Origin: CAVQND01 sp049518415
Lineage (GTDB): Bacteria > Verrucomicrobiota > Verrucomicrobiia > Limisphaerales > UBA8199
Assembly: GCA_049518415.1 (NCBI GenBank)
Contig: JBEKRX010000020.1
Location: forward strand, 17,334-81,333
Reading direction: 5' to 3'
Length of the DNA stretch: 64,000 nucleotides
Shown: one piece after another, positions 1 to 8,849 of the stretch
Numbering within the stretch: the first letter of the stretch is position 1
Layout: each line of letters starts with the position of its first letter
The notes under the pieces: model-generated
Told to the model about the DNA's origin: nothing
Databases searched by the model: none
Seen by the model: only the letters and a program-made list of their open reading frames with translations
Program-made: the position numbers and the translations under genes

Positions 1-997
1 CGACGAAGGTCATGAGCACGGCCACGATGCCGGTAATAACGATGTTGAAAAGGATGCCCGACACGGCGTAGCCCGCATCGGCGAAGATGCGCGAACCGTA
101 CTGGAAGATCACGTTGATACCGCACCATTGCTGGAAGACGGCGAGCACCACACCGACGAGCAGGATTTTGAGCATCTTGGGATCGAGCAGTTCGCGCAAG
201 TCAACTTTGTCAATCTCGTTGACCAGCGTGGCTTCGATGTCCTTCACGGAGAATTCGGCGTAGTCAGCACCGCCGATCTTGCCCAAGACCGCCCTGGCCC
301 GATCCGAGCGGCCCTTCTTAGCGAGCCAACGGGGGCTTTCCGGCGCGTAGAACATGGAAATAAAGAAGACCGCCGCCGGCGCAGCGGTCACCCCGAACAT
401 CCAACGCCACGCGGTTTGGACATTCCACGAATCGAAAGGGATTTGGTCCACGGTCGTTCCCGGGGGCGTTGGCCGAGCGATGAGCCAATTCACGAATTGC
501 GCCGCCACGACCCCGATGGCGATGGTGAGTTGGTTAACGGAAACCAATCGGCCACGCATGGGGGCGGGCGCAATCTCGGCGATGTAGAGGGGTGAGAGGT
601 TTGAGGCGATGCCAATCGCCAGGCCGCCGAGCAGCCGGTTGGCGACAAACAGTGGGAACGTGGGCGCCAGGCCGGTGCCGATTGACGTGCCGACGAACAA
701 GAAACCGGAAAACAGCAGGAGCGGTTTGCGCCCGAATTTGTCGCTCAACGCCCCGGCAAAGAACGCGCCAGCCAGGGCGCCCACCAGCGCGCTGCTCATC
801 GCCCAGCCGACCTGCAACGCCGAGGTGAGGTTGAAGTACTTTTCGTAAAACAACTCAGCGCCGCCAATCACCACCCAGTCATATCCGAACATCAAACCGC
901 CCAGGGCGGCAATGAGGGAGATGCTGAAGATGTAAGTGCGGTTGAAAGGCCAGTCCCTGTTTTCCAAGGCCGGGTTCCGTGTGAGGGTGGCTGTCAT
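1..997 (-). CDS. MFS sugar porter (XylE/GLUT-like), cut by window edge
   Basis: This is an inner-membrane sugar:proton symporter of the sugar porter family; its C-terminal half lies outside the window. Reading the minus strand from the ATG at 997 gives an uninterrupted frame to base 1 (about 332 residues). Visible family signatures are FGYDWVVIGGA in the first helix, the loop GALSDKFGRKP, the motif NRLLGGLAIGIAS and the PESPRWL motif before the large cytoplasmic loop, followed by FQQWCGINVI in helix 7, typical of sugar-binding QQxxGxN sequences. The start lies 6 bp after the galactokinase stop codon, so the two genes are probably co-transcribed. Galactose is the likely substrate by context; xylose or another hexose cannot be excluded from the sequence. 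Confidence 0.9.
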   Translation of the reverse strand, partial: MTATLTRNPALENRDWPFNRTYIFSISLIAALGGLMFGYDWVVIGGAELFYEKYFNLTSALQVGWAMSSALVGALAGAFFAGALSDKFGRKPLLLFSGFLFVGTSIGTGLAPTFPLFVANRLLGGLAIGIASNLSPLYIAEIAPAPMRGRLVSVNQLTIAIGVVAAQFVNWLIARPTPPGTTVDQIPFDSWNVQTAWRWMFGVTAAPAAVFFISMFYAPESPRWLAKKGRSDRARAVLGKIGGADYAEFSVKDIEATLVNEIDKVDLRELLDPKMLKILLVGVVLAVFQQWCGINVIFQYGSRIFADAGYAVSGILFNIVITGIVAVLMTFV

Positions 998-1003
998 ATT
1001 GTG

Positions 1004-2362
1004 TTAGTTAGGTTCTGGGTTCCGGATTATGGAATCCTTGGGCCGATGCGTCCGCCCGGGCCGACTTGGATGGGGAGAATGCCGGGCCGCCGTCTTTCCA
1101 ATTGACGCAGTAAGGAATCCAGAACGGTGATGGGCATCCGGGGCGTCCGGCGTTTGGGGGAGCAAGCCCGCGCCGGCGGCGGCTTGGACGAGATAGACCT
1201 CAGGCTGCGTTTGCGTGGCGGCGAAGTAGGCGTGCCGCACGGACGCGGCGAAAGCATCCACGCTGGCTTCCTCGACGAAGGCGACCAGGCAGCCGCCGAA
1301 CCCGGCGCCGGCCTGTCGGGCGCCAATGACTCCAGGAGCGGCGAGCATCGCCTCGGTCATGGTGTGCATGGCGGGCGCGCCGATTTCGTAGAGGTCGCAC
1401 GCGCCGCGGAAGGAGGCGGCGGTGAGCTGCCGGATGGCCTGGCGGTCGAAAGCTTTCAATGCCGCGCCTAGTTTCAGGACCCGGTCGTTCTCTTCGACGA
1501 TGAATCGGCAACGCTTCGCGACCTCGGATGGCAATTCGCGTTCGCGGGCATTGAACTGTTCCAGCGAGATTTCCCGCAGCGCCTGGACCCCGAGTCTTCG
1601 TGCCCCCTCCTCGCACTGCGCGCGCCGCTGGCCGTATTCCGAGCCAGCCAGTTCACGCTTTGACTTCGTGTCGCCAATCACGACCTTGATTCCGTCGGCT
1701 AGTTTCACGGGGCGACTGGAAAGGTCGCGACAGTCAAGCAGCAGGGCGCAGCCTTCCTGGCCCGCGCACGAGGTGTATTGGTCGAGGATGCCACAGTTCA
1801 CGCCGACGAACTGGTTCTCCGCCCGTTGGCAGAGCAAGGCTTTGTTCACCGGGTCGAGTTTCCAGCCGCCCAACGCCTCGAACACGGTAGCGGTGACGCA
1901 CTCCAGCGCAGCCGAGGAACTCAAGCCGCTGCTCATCGGCACGGTGCTATGGATGACACCGTCGAAGCCGTTGAGCTTCAAGCCCTCGGTCTGCAAAACC
2001 TGCGCCACGCCGCGCACGTAGTTGCTCCAGCGCGCCTGCGGATCGGAGACGACACGGTCGAGGCCAAAGCTGGCTTCCGCTTCCAGGTTCAGGGAATAGA
2101 GGCACACCGTGCGGTCCTCGCGCGGACGGGCCGCAATCCAGGTGTCGCAGCCGATGGGCAGGGTGAGGACGTAGCCGAGGTTGTAGTCGGTGTGGCTGCC
2201 CATCAAATCCACCCGGCCTGGCGCGCGGCACCAGAGCGAGGGCGCGCGGTCATAGCGGCGGCGGAACTCGGCTTCCACCAGAGCCCGGCGCTCGGTCCGA
2301 CTGACAACATCACGGCAGGCGGGACCTGGCGGACACGGTGCAGTTGCTGTTTCGGTACGCAT
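1004..2362 (-). CDS. galK: Galactokinase (GHMP kinase)
   Basis: The enzyme phosphorylates galactose to galactose-1-phosphate in the cytoplasm, the first step of the Leloir pathway. From the chosen ATG at 2362 the galactokinase signature GRVDLMGSHTDYN is at about residues 49-61, the GHMP ATP-binding motif PMSSGLSSSAAL at 142-153 and the C-terminal GAGFGGCLVAF at 352-362. The longer upstream reading adds 14 residues without homology. At 452 residues it is about 60 longer than most galactokinases; the extra part is a basic, proline-rich tail after the conserved fold, perhaps from loss of an earlier stop. It lies 72 bp downstream of a GH16 agarase-like gene and 6 bp upstream of a sugar porter, which fits galactan breakdown. 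Confidence 0.93.
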   Translation of the reverse strand: MRTETATAPCPPGPACRDVVSRTERRALVEAEFRRRYDRAPSLWCRAPGRVDLMGSHTDYNLGYVLTLPIGCDTWIAARPREDRTVCLYSLNLEAEASFGLDRVVSDPQARWSNYVRGVAQVLQTEGLKLNGFDGVIHSTVPMSSGLSSSAALECVTATVFEALGGWKLDPVNKALLCQRAENQFVGVNCGILDQYTSCAGQEGCALLLDCRDLSSRPVKLADGIKVVIGDTKSKRELAGSEYGQRRAQCEEGARRLGVQALREISLEQFNARERELPSEVAKRCRFIVEENDRVLKLGAALKAFDRQAIRQLTAASFRGACDLYEIGAPAMHTMTEAMLAAPGVIGARQAGAGFGGCLVAFVEEASVDAFAASVRHAYFAATQTQPEVYLVQAAAGAGLLPQTPDAPDAHHRSGFLTASIGKTAARHSPHPSRPGRTHRPKDSIIRNPEPN

Positions 2363-2433
2363 GGTTTTGTGTTCAAAGATTTTAGCTTCGCGAGAAAGGC
2401 TCAATCATCGGCGTCGGCGGCTTTCCACTGGTT

Positions 2434-3531
2434 TTAATGCTTGGTTGCGCTCGCGGCAACCACCTGGCGGATGGCGGCAAGGGCAGCTTGGTTATGATGG
2501 ATTCCTTCCCAGTTGAAGCTGGAAAGGAAACGGCAACGGGGATCGGCGAGGGTGTTTTCCACGGCGGCATTGGCGTTCTTCACCAGCTTCCAAGCGCGCA
2601 CCCAGTCCACGAGCATGGTGTTGCGTGCCGGGTCATTGAGCGACTCGATGGTGGGCAGGCCCTCCCAGGTGAAGACTTCGGTGTCGAAGAACAGGTACTG
2701 CGGTTCCTTGAAGGGGCCGCCCGTGGTGAGTTCCGCCACCTTCTGGCCGTCGTGGTACATCCACACCGTGCTCGGGTCCTTCCACCACACGCCATAGACG
2801 TGGAAAGTGTCAGCGGAACCGGTGGGCATCTGCCAGGACTTCGGCGTGGCTTTGTCCTTTCTCCAGCCGTCGGTGAAGAAATGGGTGTTCATCAGCATCA
2901 GCCGGTCCTTTGCGGGGTTCTTGCGCGAGACCCCGAGCTGTTCCACCACGTCGATCTCGCTGTACTTGCCCTGGAACCAGAACGACGAGGTCATGCAGAG
3001 CTTCGACGCCTTCAGGCGGGCCGCGTAATAACCGTACGAGGCTTTCGGGCCGCGGGACGAGATGCAGGCGGCCTGCAGCCACACGTCCTTTTCCGGGTTC
3101 TTGATGCCCTCGAGGGTGGTGACCCTGGTGGTGTTGCGCAGGCGGAGCATACCGTCCTTCACCGACACGTTGGCGGGATCGTGGGCGCTCGGCTCCCGGC
3201 CGTTCCAGTAGGCGTGCTTGGGCAGCCACTTCTGCTCGTCCAGAGCGCCGCCGTCAAACTCGTCGCTCAGTTCCGGGATGGCCTGCCAGGTGAAGCCGGC
3301 TGGAGCGGGCGGCGGAGAGCCGGCCGCCGCGGTGGCAGAAGCGTCCACCACCGCCGCCCCGGTCCTGGTCGCAGACGCCATTGGCCCGGAGGTGGCCCCA
3401 TCGCCCATGAGGAGGAGCCGGGGGGCCGCATGGCTGGTCGTAACCTCCGGGCCCGGCACCTGAGCGAGGAGAGCCGGCACCGCTGTTGCCTGCCAGGCGG
3501 CCCACCAGACTGCTATGATGACGGTTTTCAC
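2434..3531 (-). CDS. Secreted GH16 glycoside hydrolase (beta-agarase/porphyranase-like)
   Basis: This is a predicted exported endo-hydrolase of family GH16. The GTG start at 3531 begins a hydrophobic signal peptide (first about 24 residues). A low-complexity Ala/Ser/Thr/Pro linker runs to about residue 80, then the catalytic beta-jellyroll: SDEFDG near 89-94, and the catalytic motif SEIDVVE at 191-197 (E192 nucleophile, D194, E197 acid/base by family analogy). The sequence around the active site resembles agarase and porphyranase branches more than laminarinases. Galactokinase and a sugar porter follow directly, which supports a galactan such as agar or porphyran as substrate. The exact specificity is inference. 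Confidence 0.85.
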   Translation of the reverse strand: MKTVIIAVWWAAWQATAVPALLAQVPGPEVTTSHAAPRLLLMGDGATSGPMASATRTGAAVVDASATAAAGSPPPAPAGFTWQAIPELSDEFDGGALDEQKWLPKHAYWNGREPSAHDPANVSVKDGMLRLRNTTRVTTLEGIKNPEKDVWLQAACISSRGPKASYGYYAARLKASKLCMTSSFWFQGKYSEIDVVEQLGVSRKNPAKDRLMLMNTHFFTDGWRKDKATPKSWQMPTGSADTFHVYGVWWKDPSTVWMYHDGQKVAELTTGGPFKEPQYLFFDTEVFTWEGLPTIESLNDPARNTMLVDWVRAWKLVKNANAAVENTLADPRCRFLSSFNWEGIHHNQAALAAIRQVVAASATKH

Positions 3532-3636
3532 TATTTGATGATGTCCAAGTTGACCTTCGAAGGAAGCTGTTTCTATTCATTCCGGTTTCGCTCGCATAGC
3601 AGGAATTTGCTTTCTGACGTTCCGCCCGGCACTTTG

Positions 3637-3765
3637 TACGCTGCGCGGGCAATCGGCTGGGCGACCCAGGATTCGGTGATTCCGGACTCGACGCGCATGG
3701 GCGAAATCCGCAGTTTACGTCTGCCGATGCGCATCATCCAGTTCGGCATGAAGCTGCATTTCTAA
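3637..3765 (+). pseudogene. 3'-end remnant of an outer-membrane beta-barrel gene
   Basis: A plus-strand reading frame ends at 3765 with residues RIIQFGMKLHF. The last residues alternate hydrophobic side chains (I, F, M, L, F) and finish with phenylalanine, the classic BamA recognition signal of TonB-dependent receptors and porins. Only about 40 barrel-like residues are visible; no signal peptide or plug domain lies upstream, and the remaining frame is antisense to the GH16 gene. I read it as the scar of a lost receptor gene between the GH16 and acyltransferase genes. A chance frame is possible. Confidence 0.4.
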
Positions 3766-3812
3766 GGGGCGTCACTCCCCAGGGCCGGCCGCTCGGGCCG
3801 GTCCTGGACTTT

Positions 3813-4946
3813 TCACAGCTTCACGAACGTCTTGGTGCGGTACATCCAGTACAGCACCAGCCAGACGGCGGCGAAGGCGGCGGAGGCCTCGACGAAACCG
3901 TCCCAGGGCCGAATGCGCGGAAGCAGGCTGCCGACGAAGATGTTTCCAATTTGCTGGAAACTGAAGAGCATGGTGGCGACGTAAACGGCAATCGAGTTCA
4001 TCCCGATCACGGTAAAGAAGAACGCCCACCGGCGACACCCTTTCACGTCGATGATCCAATAGAACAGTGCCAGCATCAGCAAGCCGAAGCCCCCGCTCAC
4101 CAGCACGAACGAACTCGTCCACAGCAGCTTGATGATCGGGAACACCAGGCTCCACAGCAGGCCCAGCGCGAGGCACGCAGCTCCGGCGCCGGTGAGCGCC
4201 AGCACTTTGGTCTTTTCGGCGGAAGGCGACATCAGCAGACGCCCGGCCAGCACTCCCAGCAGCACCGAGGAGGCAAAGCCCGGGTAACTCAGGAACCACG
4301 TATTCTCGCCGTAGTGAAACCGGCCCAGGACCACGCGGTCCACCCAGGTGGCCACGTTGCCGTCCGGAGTCAGGACGCCCGCGCCGATGGCCGGCACGGG
4401 GACCAGCTCGAGCACCGCCCAATACACCAGCAGAAAGACGGCGATGACGGCGCCCTGCCTCTTCGGCCGCAGTTCGATGGCGACGGCGAACGCAATGAGG
4501 TAACCGGCGGCGATGCCGTGCAGCACGCTGTAAGAGGGACGCAGTTTGGCGAGGTCCCACTCCAGGAGCCGTCCCTGGAGCACCATCCCGAGGACAAAGA
4601 GGATGACCGCCCGGCGCACCGCATGGAGGTAGAGGCTGCGTTTCGCCGCTCCCGCCGCTTTGCGTTTCGCGATCGACAGCGGGATCGAGACGCCCACGAT
4701 GAACATGAACAGCGGCCAGATCAGGTCCCAGAAGTGCAGCCCCTCCCAGCGCACGTGGTCGAACTGGGGTCTCAAGGCCTCCAGAGGGCCGCCCAGCGCC
4801 TTGGCCAGTCCGGTGAAGAGGGCGCCTCCCCCGACGATCCAGAACATGTCGAAACCGCGCAAGGCATCGAGGGACATCAGTCGCCCGGGCCGGGCAGCAG
4901 GCAACGATTTCGACTCAGCACGTTCGGTTGCAGTCGCGGGGGTCAT
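3813..4946 (-). CDS. DUF5009/HGSNAT-like membrane acyltransferase
   Basis: This is a multi-pass inner-membrane protein of the family related to heparan-alpha-glucosaminide N-acetyltransferase (DUF5009, acyltransferase-3 like). The signature RLMSLDALRGFDMFWIVGGG starts near residue 22, then WEGLHFWDLIWPLFMFIVG, and about ten hydrophobic helices follow. An ATG at 4946 is preferred over a TTG six codons earlier. Family members are thought to move acetyl groups from cytoplasmic acetyl-CoA to extracytoplasmic sugars; they commonly sit in verrucomicrobial and Bacteroidetes polysaccharide clusters. It is the first gene upstream of the GH16-galK-porter set on the same strand, separated by 281 bp that hold the barrel remnant. 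Its true acceptor is unknown. Confidence 0.85.
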   Translation of the reverse strand: MTPATATERAESKSLPAARPGRLMSLDALRGFDMFWIVGGGALFTGLAKALGGPLEALRPQFDHVRWEGLHFWDLIWPLFMFIVGVSIPLSIAKRKAAGAAKRSLYLHAVRRAVILFVLGMVLQGRLLEWDLAKLRPSYSVLHGIAAGYLIAFAVAIELRPKRQGAVIAVFLLVYWAVLELVPVPAIGAGVLTPDGNVATWVDRVVLGRFHYGENTWFLSYPGFASSVLLGVLAGRLLMSPSAEKTKVLALTGAGAACLALGLLWSLVFPIIKLLWTSSFVLVSGGFGLLMLALFYWIIDVKGCRRWAFFFTVIGMNSIAVYVATMLFSFQQIGNIFVGSLLPRIRPWDGFVEASAAFAAVWLVLYWMYRTKTFVKL

Positions 4947-5179
4947 GGGGCGATGGTACTTCAACTGATAGATGGCCTGAATGCAGGCGGACGCGCAACC
5001 AAGTTGCTACGTCCACCAGCCAATGAGTATTCACAAACCAAGTTTTAATTCTCAGGCGTCCGGAGAGCAAGTCGCAAGCAAAACTCACGTGGCGTGGCCA
5101 ATGACCGGACCGATGCGTTGGAGCTGGGCACCCGGCTGGACCGGTACTTGTCGGGCAACCCGGAAGCCACCGTGGGTCC

Positions 5180-5615
5180 GACGCCTGCACTAGGCTGCGC
5201 GCGGGGCGGTCTGTGCTGGAGCGGATCGCGGAATCCACCAAGGCCGCGAAGGATTTCGCTTTCGAAAGCACCCTGTCAGGCCGGACGTATCTCGGAGTGT
5301 TGCGGCGCGTCAAAGCAGGCGGATTCCAGCTCGAGCTGTTCTATCTCTGGAGCCCCGGCCCCGAACTTGCTTTGCTCCGCATCCGTGACCGCGTCGAAGC
5401 CGGTGGACACAACGTCCCGGAGCGCGATGTCCGCCGCCGGTTCGGGCGCGCATGAGGGTTGGGGACGCACGGGGAGGGGACGGCGGCGAACCTCTCCGAC
5501 CTCGGATGAGCTGCGCCTGCAGGCCGCGGAAGCCGCGGCGCAATTTGACCCAGCGAGCAACGATGCTGACTTTGCTGAAATTCAGGCTTTTCTCAAGCAG
5601 GGAACCAGGAAATGA
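5180..5615 (+). pseudogene. Degraded zeta-toxin-like kinase remnant
   Basis: The frame around 5180-5455 reads LRAGRSVLERIAES, then FAFESTLSGRTYL and GGHNVPERDVRRRF, a strong match in order to the middle of zeta-toxin-type P-loop kinases (UDP-GlcNAc kinase fold). The N-terminal P-loop segment is absent and the frame stops soon after RRRF, where the wall of the fold should continue. A different frame carries a helical, acidic tail (DELRLQAAEAAAQFDP) up to 5615 that might be the end of a neighbouring small protein. The whole 4947-5664 intergenic stretch has no intact gene, and I regard it as a broken toxin locus. Confidence 0.5.
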
Positions 5616-5664
5616 ACTTCCGTTTTTGATTGTTTCCCCTCTTTAAGAGGTGAGAATCGCAGAC

Positions 5665-7860
5665 ATGAAAGCAACAGTGTTGGCTGCTGGTCTTCTGTTC
5701 GGGCTCAATGTGGTGAAGGATTCGCCATTCGTTCAGAGCGCCGCTGCTTCGGAGGCTCCAGCGGCGGTCGCTGGCGACGAAGCACGCTACTGGTTTCGAT
5801 TCCAGCCGGTGCGCGATGAATTCCAGGCGACCATCCTGGATTGCAGCCGATGGGTGGAAGCGCCGACCGGCAAACATGGCTTCGTCACTGCCGAAGGCGA
5901 ACGGTTCGTGTTTGAGGACGGCACGCCGGTGCGGTTCTGGGGCGCTCAAATGGGCATGTGGGGCAAAGAACAAACCGATTACGCGGTTCGCCGCATGCGG
6001 CGGCAAGGCATCAACATTACCCGCCTGCACGGGCTGAATAACCTCGGCAGCGACGCCAGGTCATTCGAACGGTTGGATTACCTCATCTCCAAACTCGGCG
6101 AAAATGGGATTTATATTATCCTCGACCTGCACTATCCATTAACCCACCGCTTTAAAGCCAGCGATAATATCCCGGGCCTGCCCGAAGGCGGCACGGCGCC
6201 TTACACCCAGTTCTTCAACGAGCGGGTCGCCGAGCTCATGCATGAGCGCATGACCAACATCTTCACCCACCTTAACCCCTACACGCACAAGCGCTATTGC
6301 GAGGACCCCACGCTTGCCCTGGTGGAGATCCTCAATGAGGATTCGCTCTTCTGGGGCAGCATCGAACCTCCCTTCCGCAGCGAACTCGAGGATAAGTTCG
6401 CCGCCTGGCTGCGGAAAAAATACGGCGATGACTCGGGGCTGAGAAAGGCTTGGGCAGCGGAGGGACAGCCGCCGCTGGCCGAGGGCGAAGGGCTTGGGCC
6501 AGGCCAACGCATCGGCCTCTTGCGGAATACCGATTTCAACGAGAAATACTTCCGTGGGCATCCGGAGCGAAAAGTCCGGGGCCAGGACCAGATGCGATTT
6601 TTCCTCGAACTGGAGGAGCATTACTGGAGTGGGTGTCGCGCCGTGATGCGCCAGGCCGGGGTCAAGGCGCCAATCGATGCGTCTAATTGGCAGGGTCACG
6701 GGTTCGCGACGCGCGCGCACATGCTCGGCCAGGCGAGACTGGATTACGTGGATCGCCACGGCTACTGGGATCACCCCCAGGGCGAAGGCAACTTGAAGTG
6801 GCGCATTGCCACGGCGCAGTTCCATAACCTGCCGATGGTCAAAGCAGTCCGTGCCGATCAGGACACGCTCATTTATCTTGGGGTGGGCAACCTGGTGACC
6901 GAGAAGGCCTGGGAACAGGTGCTCGGCCTGCCGATGACGATCAGCGAGTGGAACACCTGCCTGCCCAATGAGTACTCGCTCGAAGGCACCGGCCTCATGG
7001 CCGCCTACGGGTTGCTCCAGGGTTGGGATGCTTCACTCCAATTCGGCTACTTCAGTCCGGACTGGCCAAAGGCGCTCAGCGGCGGTTCGTTTGACCTGCT
7101 TGGCAACCCGCCCCAAATCCTTCAATTCCCGGCGGCCAGCGTCATGTGGCTTCGGCAGGATGTAAAGGAAGCGGAGGTGGTCGCCGAGTCGCTCTATGAC
7201 CCGGAAAGCGTCTTCAGCCTGACGGAGGATCGCAAGCCCGTTCCCATTGCCGCCGCCCTGGTGGGCAAGGTAGGCTATCGCTTTGTGGAAAAGAGCCGCC
7301 CGCCGGCAGTGAAGGACATCAGCCCGTATTGGGATGCCAAGAACCTGGTTGCGCGCTCGCTCACAGGGGAATTGACCTGGGATGCGAACAAGGGATTCGT
7401 CAGGATCGACACGCCACGCACCCAAGCGGTCATTGGATTCCTTTCCGTTGAACCGCACCGGCTCAACTCAACGAGCATCAAAAGCCCGACCCGCTTTGGC
7501 GCCGTCTATGTCACCGCGATGGACGGCTATGCTCCCATTCGTACAGCCCGGCATTTGCTGATCACCGCCGTCGGGCCAGCCCGCAATACCGGCATGGAAT
7601 ATGAAAGCACCGCGCAGCCGTCCCGGCTCGGCGGTCCTCTATGGCACCTGAAGGCCGAAGGCACTTCTCCGGCGCTATTGGAAGCCGTCACCGGGGAGAT
7701 TCAAATCCAGTGCGAGCGCCCGAAAGACTTCAAAGCCTGGACGCTGGACGCAGTCGGCAAGCGGCTTCGAGAAATTCCGCTCCAGGCGCGGGACAACGCG
7801 ATTCAGCTCAAGCTTAGCGCCGGATACGAAACCGTTTACTACGAACTGTCAGTGCCGTGA
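5665..7860 (+). CDS. Secreted GH5-like (clan GH-A) glycoside hydrolase
   Basis: This is a 731-residue predicted exported TIM-barrel hydrolase. The ATG at 5665 follows an AGAGGTGAG ribosome-binding site and begins a signal peptide; the GTG five codons earlier overlaps that site. The barrel starts with a Trp-rich segment (FVFEDGTPVRFWGAQ) and has RLHGLNN and IILDLHYPL strands. The acid/base glutamate is probably E225 in EILNED and the nucleophile E428 in TISEWN, positions typical of clan GH-A retaining enzymes. A beta-sandwich C-terminal region follows after about residue 500. Substrate cannot be assigned; related verrucomicrobial proteins are labelled cellulase-family or beta-galactosidase-like. 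It leads a plus-strand block with an isomerase and an oxidoreductase. Confidence 0.8.
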   Translation: MKATVLAAGLLFGLNVVKDSPFVQSAAASEAPAAVAGDEARYWFRFQPVRDEFQATILDCSRWVEAPTGKHGFVTAEGERFVFEDGTPVRFWGAQMGMWGKEQTDYAVRRMRRQGINITRLHGLNNLGSDARSFERLDYLISKLGENGIYIILDLHYPLTHRFKASDNIPGLPEGGTAPYTQFFNERVAELMHERMTNIFTHLNPYTHKRYCEDPTLALVEILNEDSLFWGSIEPPFRSELEDKFAAWLRKKYGDDSGLRKAWAAEGQPPLAEGEGLGPGQRIGLLRNTDFNEKYFRGHPERKVRGQDQMRFFLELEEHYWSGCRAVMRQAGVKAPIDASNWQGHGFATRAHMLGQARLDYVDRHGYWDHPQGEGNLKWRIATAQFHNLPMVKAVRADQDTLIYLGVGNLVTEKAWEQVLGLPMTISEWNTCLPNEYSLEGTGLMAAYGLLQGWDASLQFGYFSPDWPKALSGGSFDLLGNPPQILQFPAASVMWLRQDVKEAEVVAESLYDPESVFSLTEDRKPVPIAAALVGKVGYRFVEKSRPPAVKDISPYWDAKNLVARSLTGELTWDANKGFVRIDTPRTQAVIGFLSVEPHRLNSTSIKSPTRFGAVYVTAMDGYAPIRTARHLLITAVGPARNTGMEYESTAQPSRLGGPLWHLKAEGTSPALLEAVTGEIQIQCERPKDFKAWTLDAVGKRLREIPLQARDNAIQLKLSAGYETVYYELSVP

Positions 7861-7885
7861 ACACGAACCCGAGGATCAAACAAGT

Positions 7886-7981
7886 ATGAGAGCAGCGATC
7901 TCAGCAATTGCACTTCTAATCTGCCACGTGGCGGCGCTTGCCCAGCAACCCGCCCCCTCGAATGAAAAAACGACTATCTAA
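7886..7981 (+). CDS. 31-residue signal-peptide-like ORF (5' gene remnant?)
   Basis: ATG at 7886 opens 31 codons encoding a clean secretion signal: a short basic start, hydrophobic core (AISAIALLICHVAALA) and an AQ cleavage site, then a stop at 7979-7981. It begins 25 bp after the GH5-like stop and overlaps the start of the next gene in another frame. It may be the 5' stump of a deleted secreted-protein gene, or a leader with translational coupling. No function can be assigned. Confidence 0.35.
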   Translation: MRAAISAIALLICHVAALAQQPAPSNEKTTI

Positions 7982-8849
7982 AGACCCCCGGAGAAGGAAA
8001 TTCCTGAAGGACCTTGCGGCAGGAGCTCTCGTCTTTGCTCTGCCCCCTGGGACGGCGTTATCCGAAACACGCATTCCGCCAAAGAAACCCAGAGTGGGAA
8101 TTCAGTTGTGGACGCTGCGGCAGGAAATCGAGACAGACCCCAGGGGCACACTGAAGAGGATTGCCGAGCTCGGGTTTGCGGGGGTGGAGACGGCATTTTT
8201 CTCCGGGGAGTTCAGCCTCAAAAAGGCTCCGCAACTGCTCAAAGAATTCGGACTTCCGGTCTGCTCGGCACATTGCGAGCTCCCGGCGGGAGCGCAGAAG
8301 AAAGCGTTTCTGGAAATGGCGGCTGCTTTCGGCTGTGACAGGATGGTATGGCACGGCTGGCCCATGGATCCAAGATACCAGACCCTCGCCGGAACCAGGA
8401 AGCTGGCCGAGATCTATAATGAAGCGAATCACTTTGCCAAGTCCCACGGCTTGAAGTTCGGGCTCCATAACCACTGGTGGGAATTTGAAAAACAGAAAGA
8501 CGGTCATTATCCCTACCAGGTCTTGCTGGAAAGCTTGGACCAGGACGTCTTTTTTGAACTGGATACTTATTGGGCGAAGGCAGCGGGGCAGGATCCGGTG
8601 CAAATCGTCGGCCAACTAGCCAAGCGCGTTCCCCTGATGCATATCAAAGATGGTTCCGGCGATAAGGAGAGTCCGATGGTAGCTATCGGCACGGGCGTAC
8701 AGAATGTCAAAGGCATCGTCAGCGCGTCGCAGAACCATGTCGAGTGGTTGATCGTGGAGTTTGACACGTGCGCCACCGACATTTTCGTTGCGCTCAAGGA
8801 AAGCTATAGATACCTGACCCAAAATGGACTCGGTGAGGGAAGAGTCTAG
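7962..8849 (+). CDS. Tat-exported sugar phosphate isomerase/epimerase-like TIM barrel
   Basis: This is a 295-residue protein of the xylose isomerase-like TIM barrel superfamily (AP endonuclease 2 family). The ATG at 7962 gives an N-terminus with a twin-arginine motif RRRKFLKDLAAG followed by a hydrophobic stretch, so export in folded form is predicted. The barrel shows VGIQLWTLR, AELGFAGVET, GLHNHWWEF (metal-binding His/Glu), FELDTYWA and MHIKDG, all standard metal-site strands. Relatives include sugar epimerases such as YcjR-type 3-keto-sugar epimerases. It is followed by a Gfo/Idh oxidoreductase, a pairing that suggests oxidised sugar intermediates. Its last codons overlap a relic of another gene's 3' end, so the C-terminus may be recent. 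Confidence 0.85.
   Translation: MKKRLSKDPRRRKFLKDLAAGALVFALPPGTALSETRIPPKKPRVGIQLWTLRQEIETDPRGTLKRIAELGFAGVETAFFSGEFSLKKAPQLLKEFGLPVCSAHCELPAGAQKKAFLEMAAAFGCDRMVWHGWPMDPRYQTLAGTRKLAEIYNEANHFAKSHGLKFGLHNHWWEFEKQKDGHYPYQVLLESLDQDVFFELDTYWAKAAGQDPVQIVGQLAKRVPLMHIKDGSGDKESPMVAIGTGVQNVKGIVSASQNHVEWLIVEFDTCATDIFVALKESYRYLTQNGLGEGRV

Noticed and set aside
2437..3765. 442-residue plus-strand ORF
   Set aside because: Most is antisense to GH16. Only its last 40 residues are kept as a possible barrel remnant.
3783..3800. Factor-independent terminator after the acyltransferase
   Set aside because: A GC stem CCGGCC/GGCCGG is present but lacks a T-run downstream on the minus strand.
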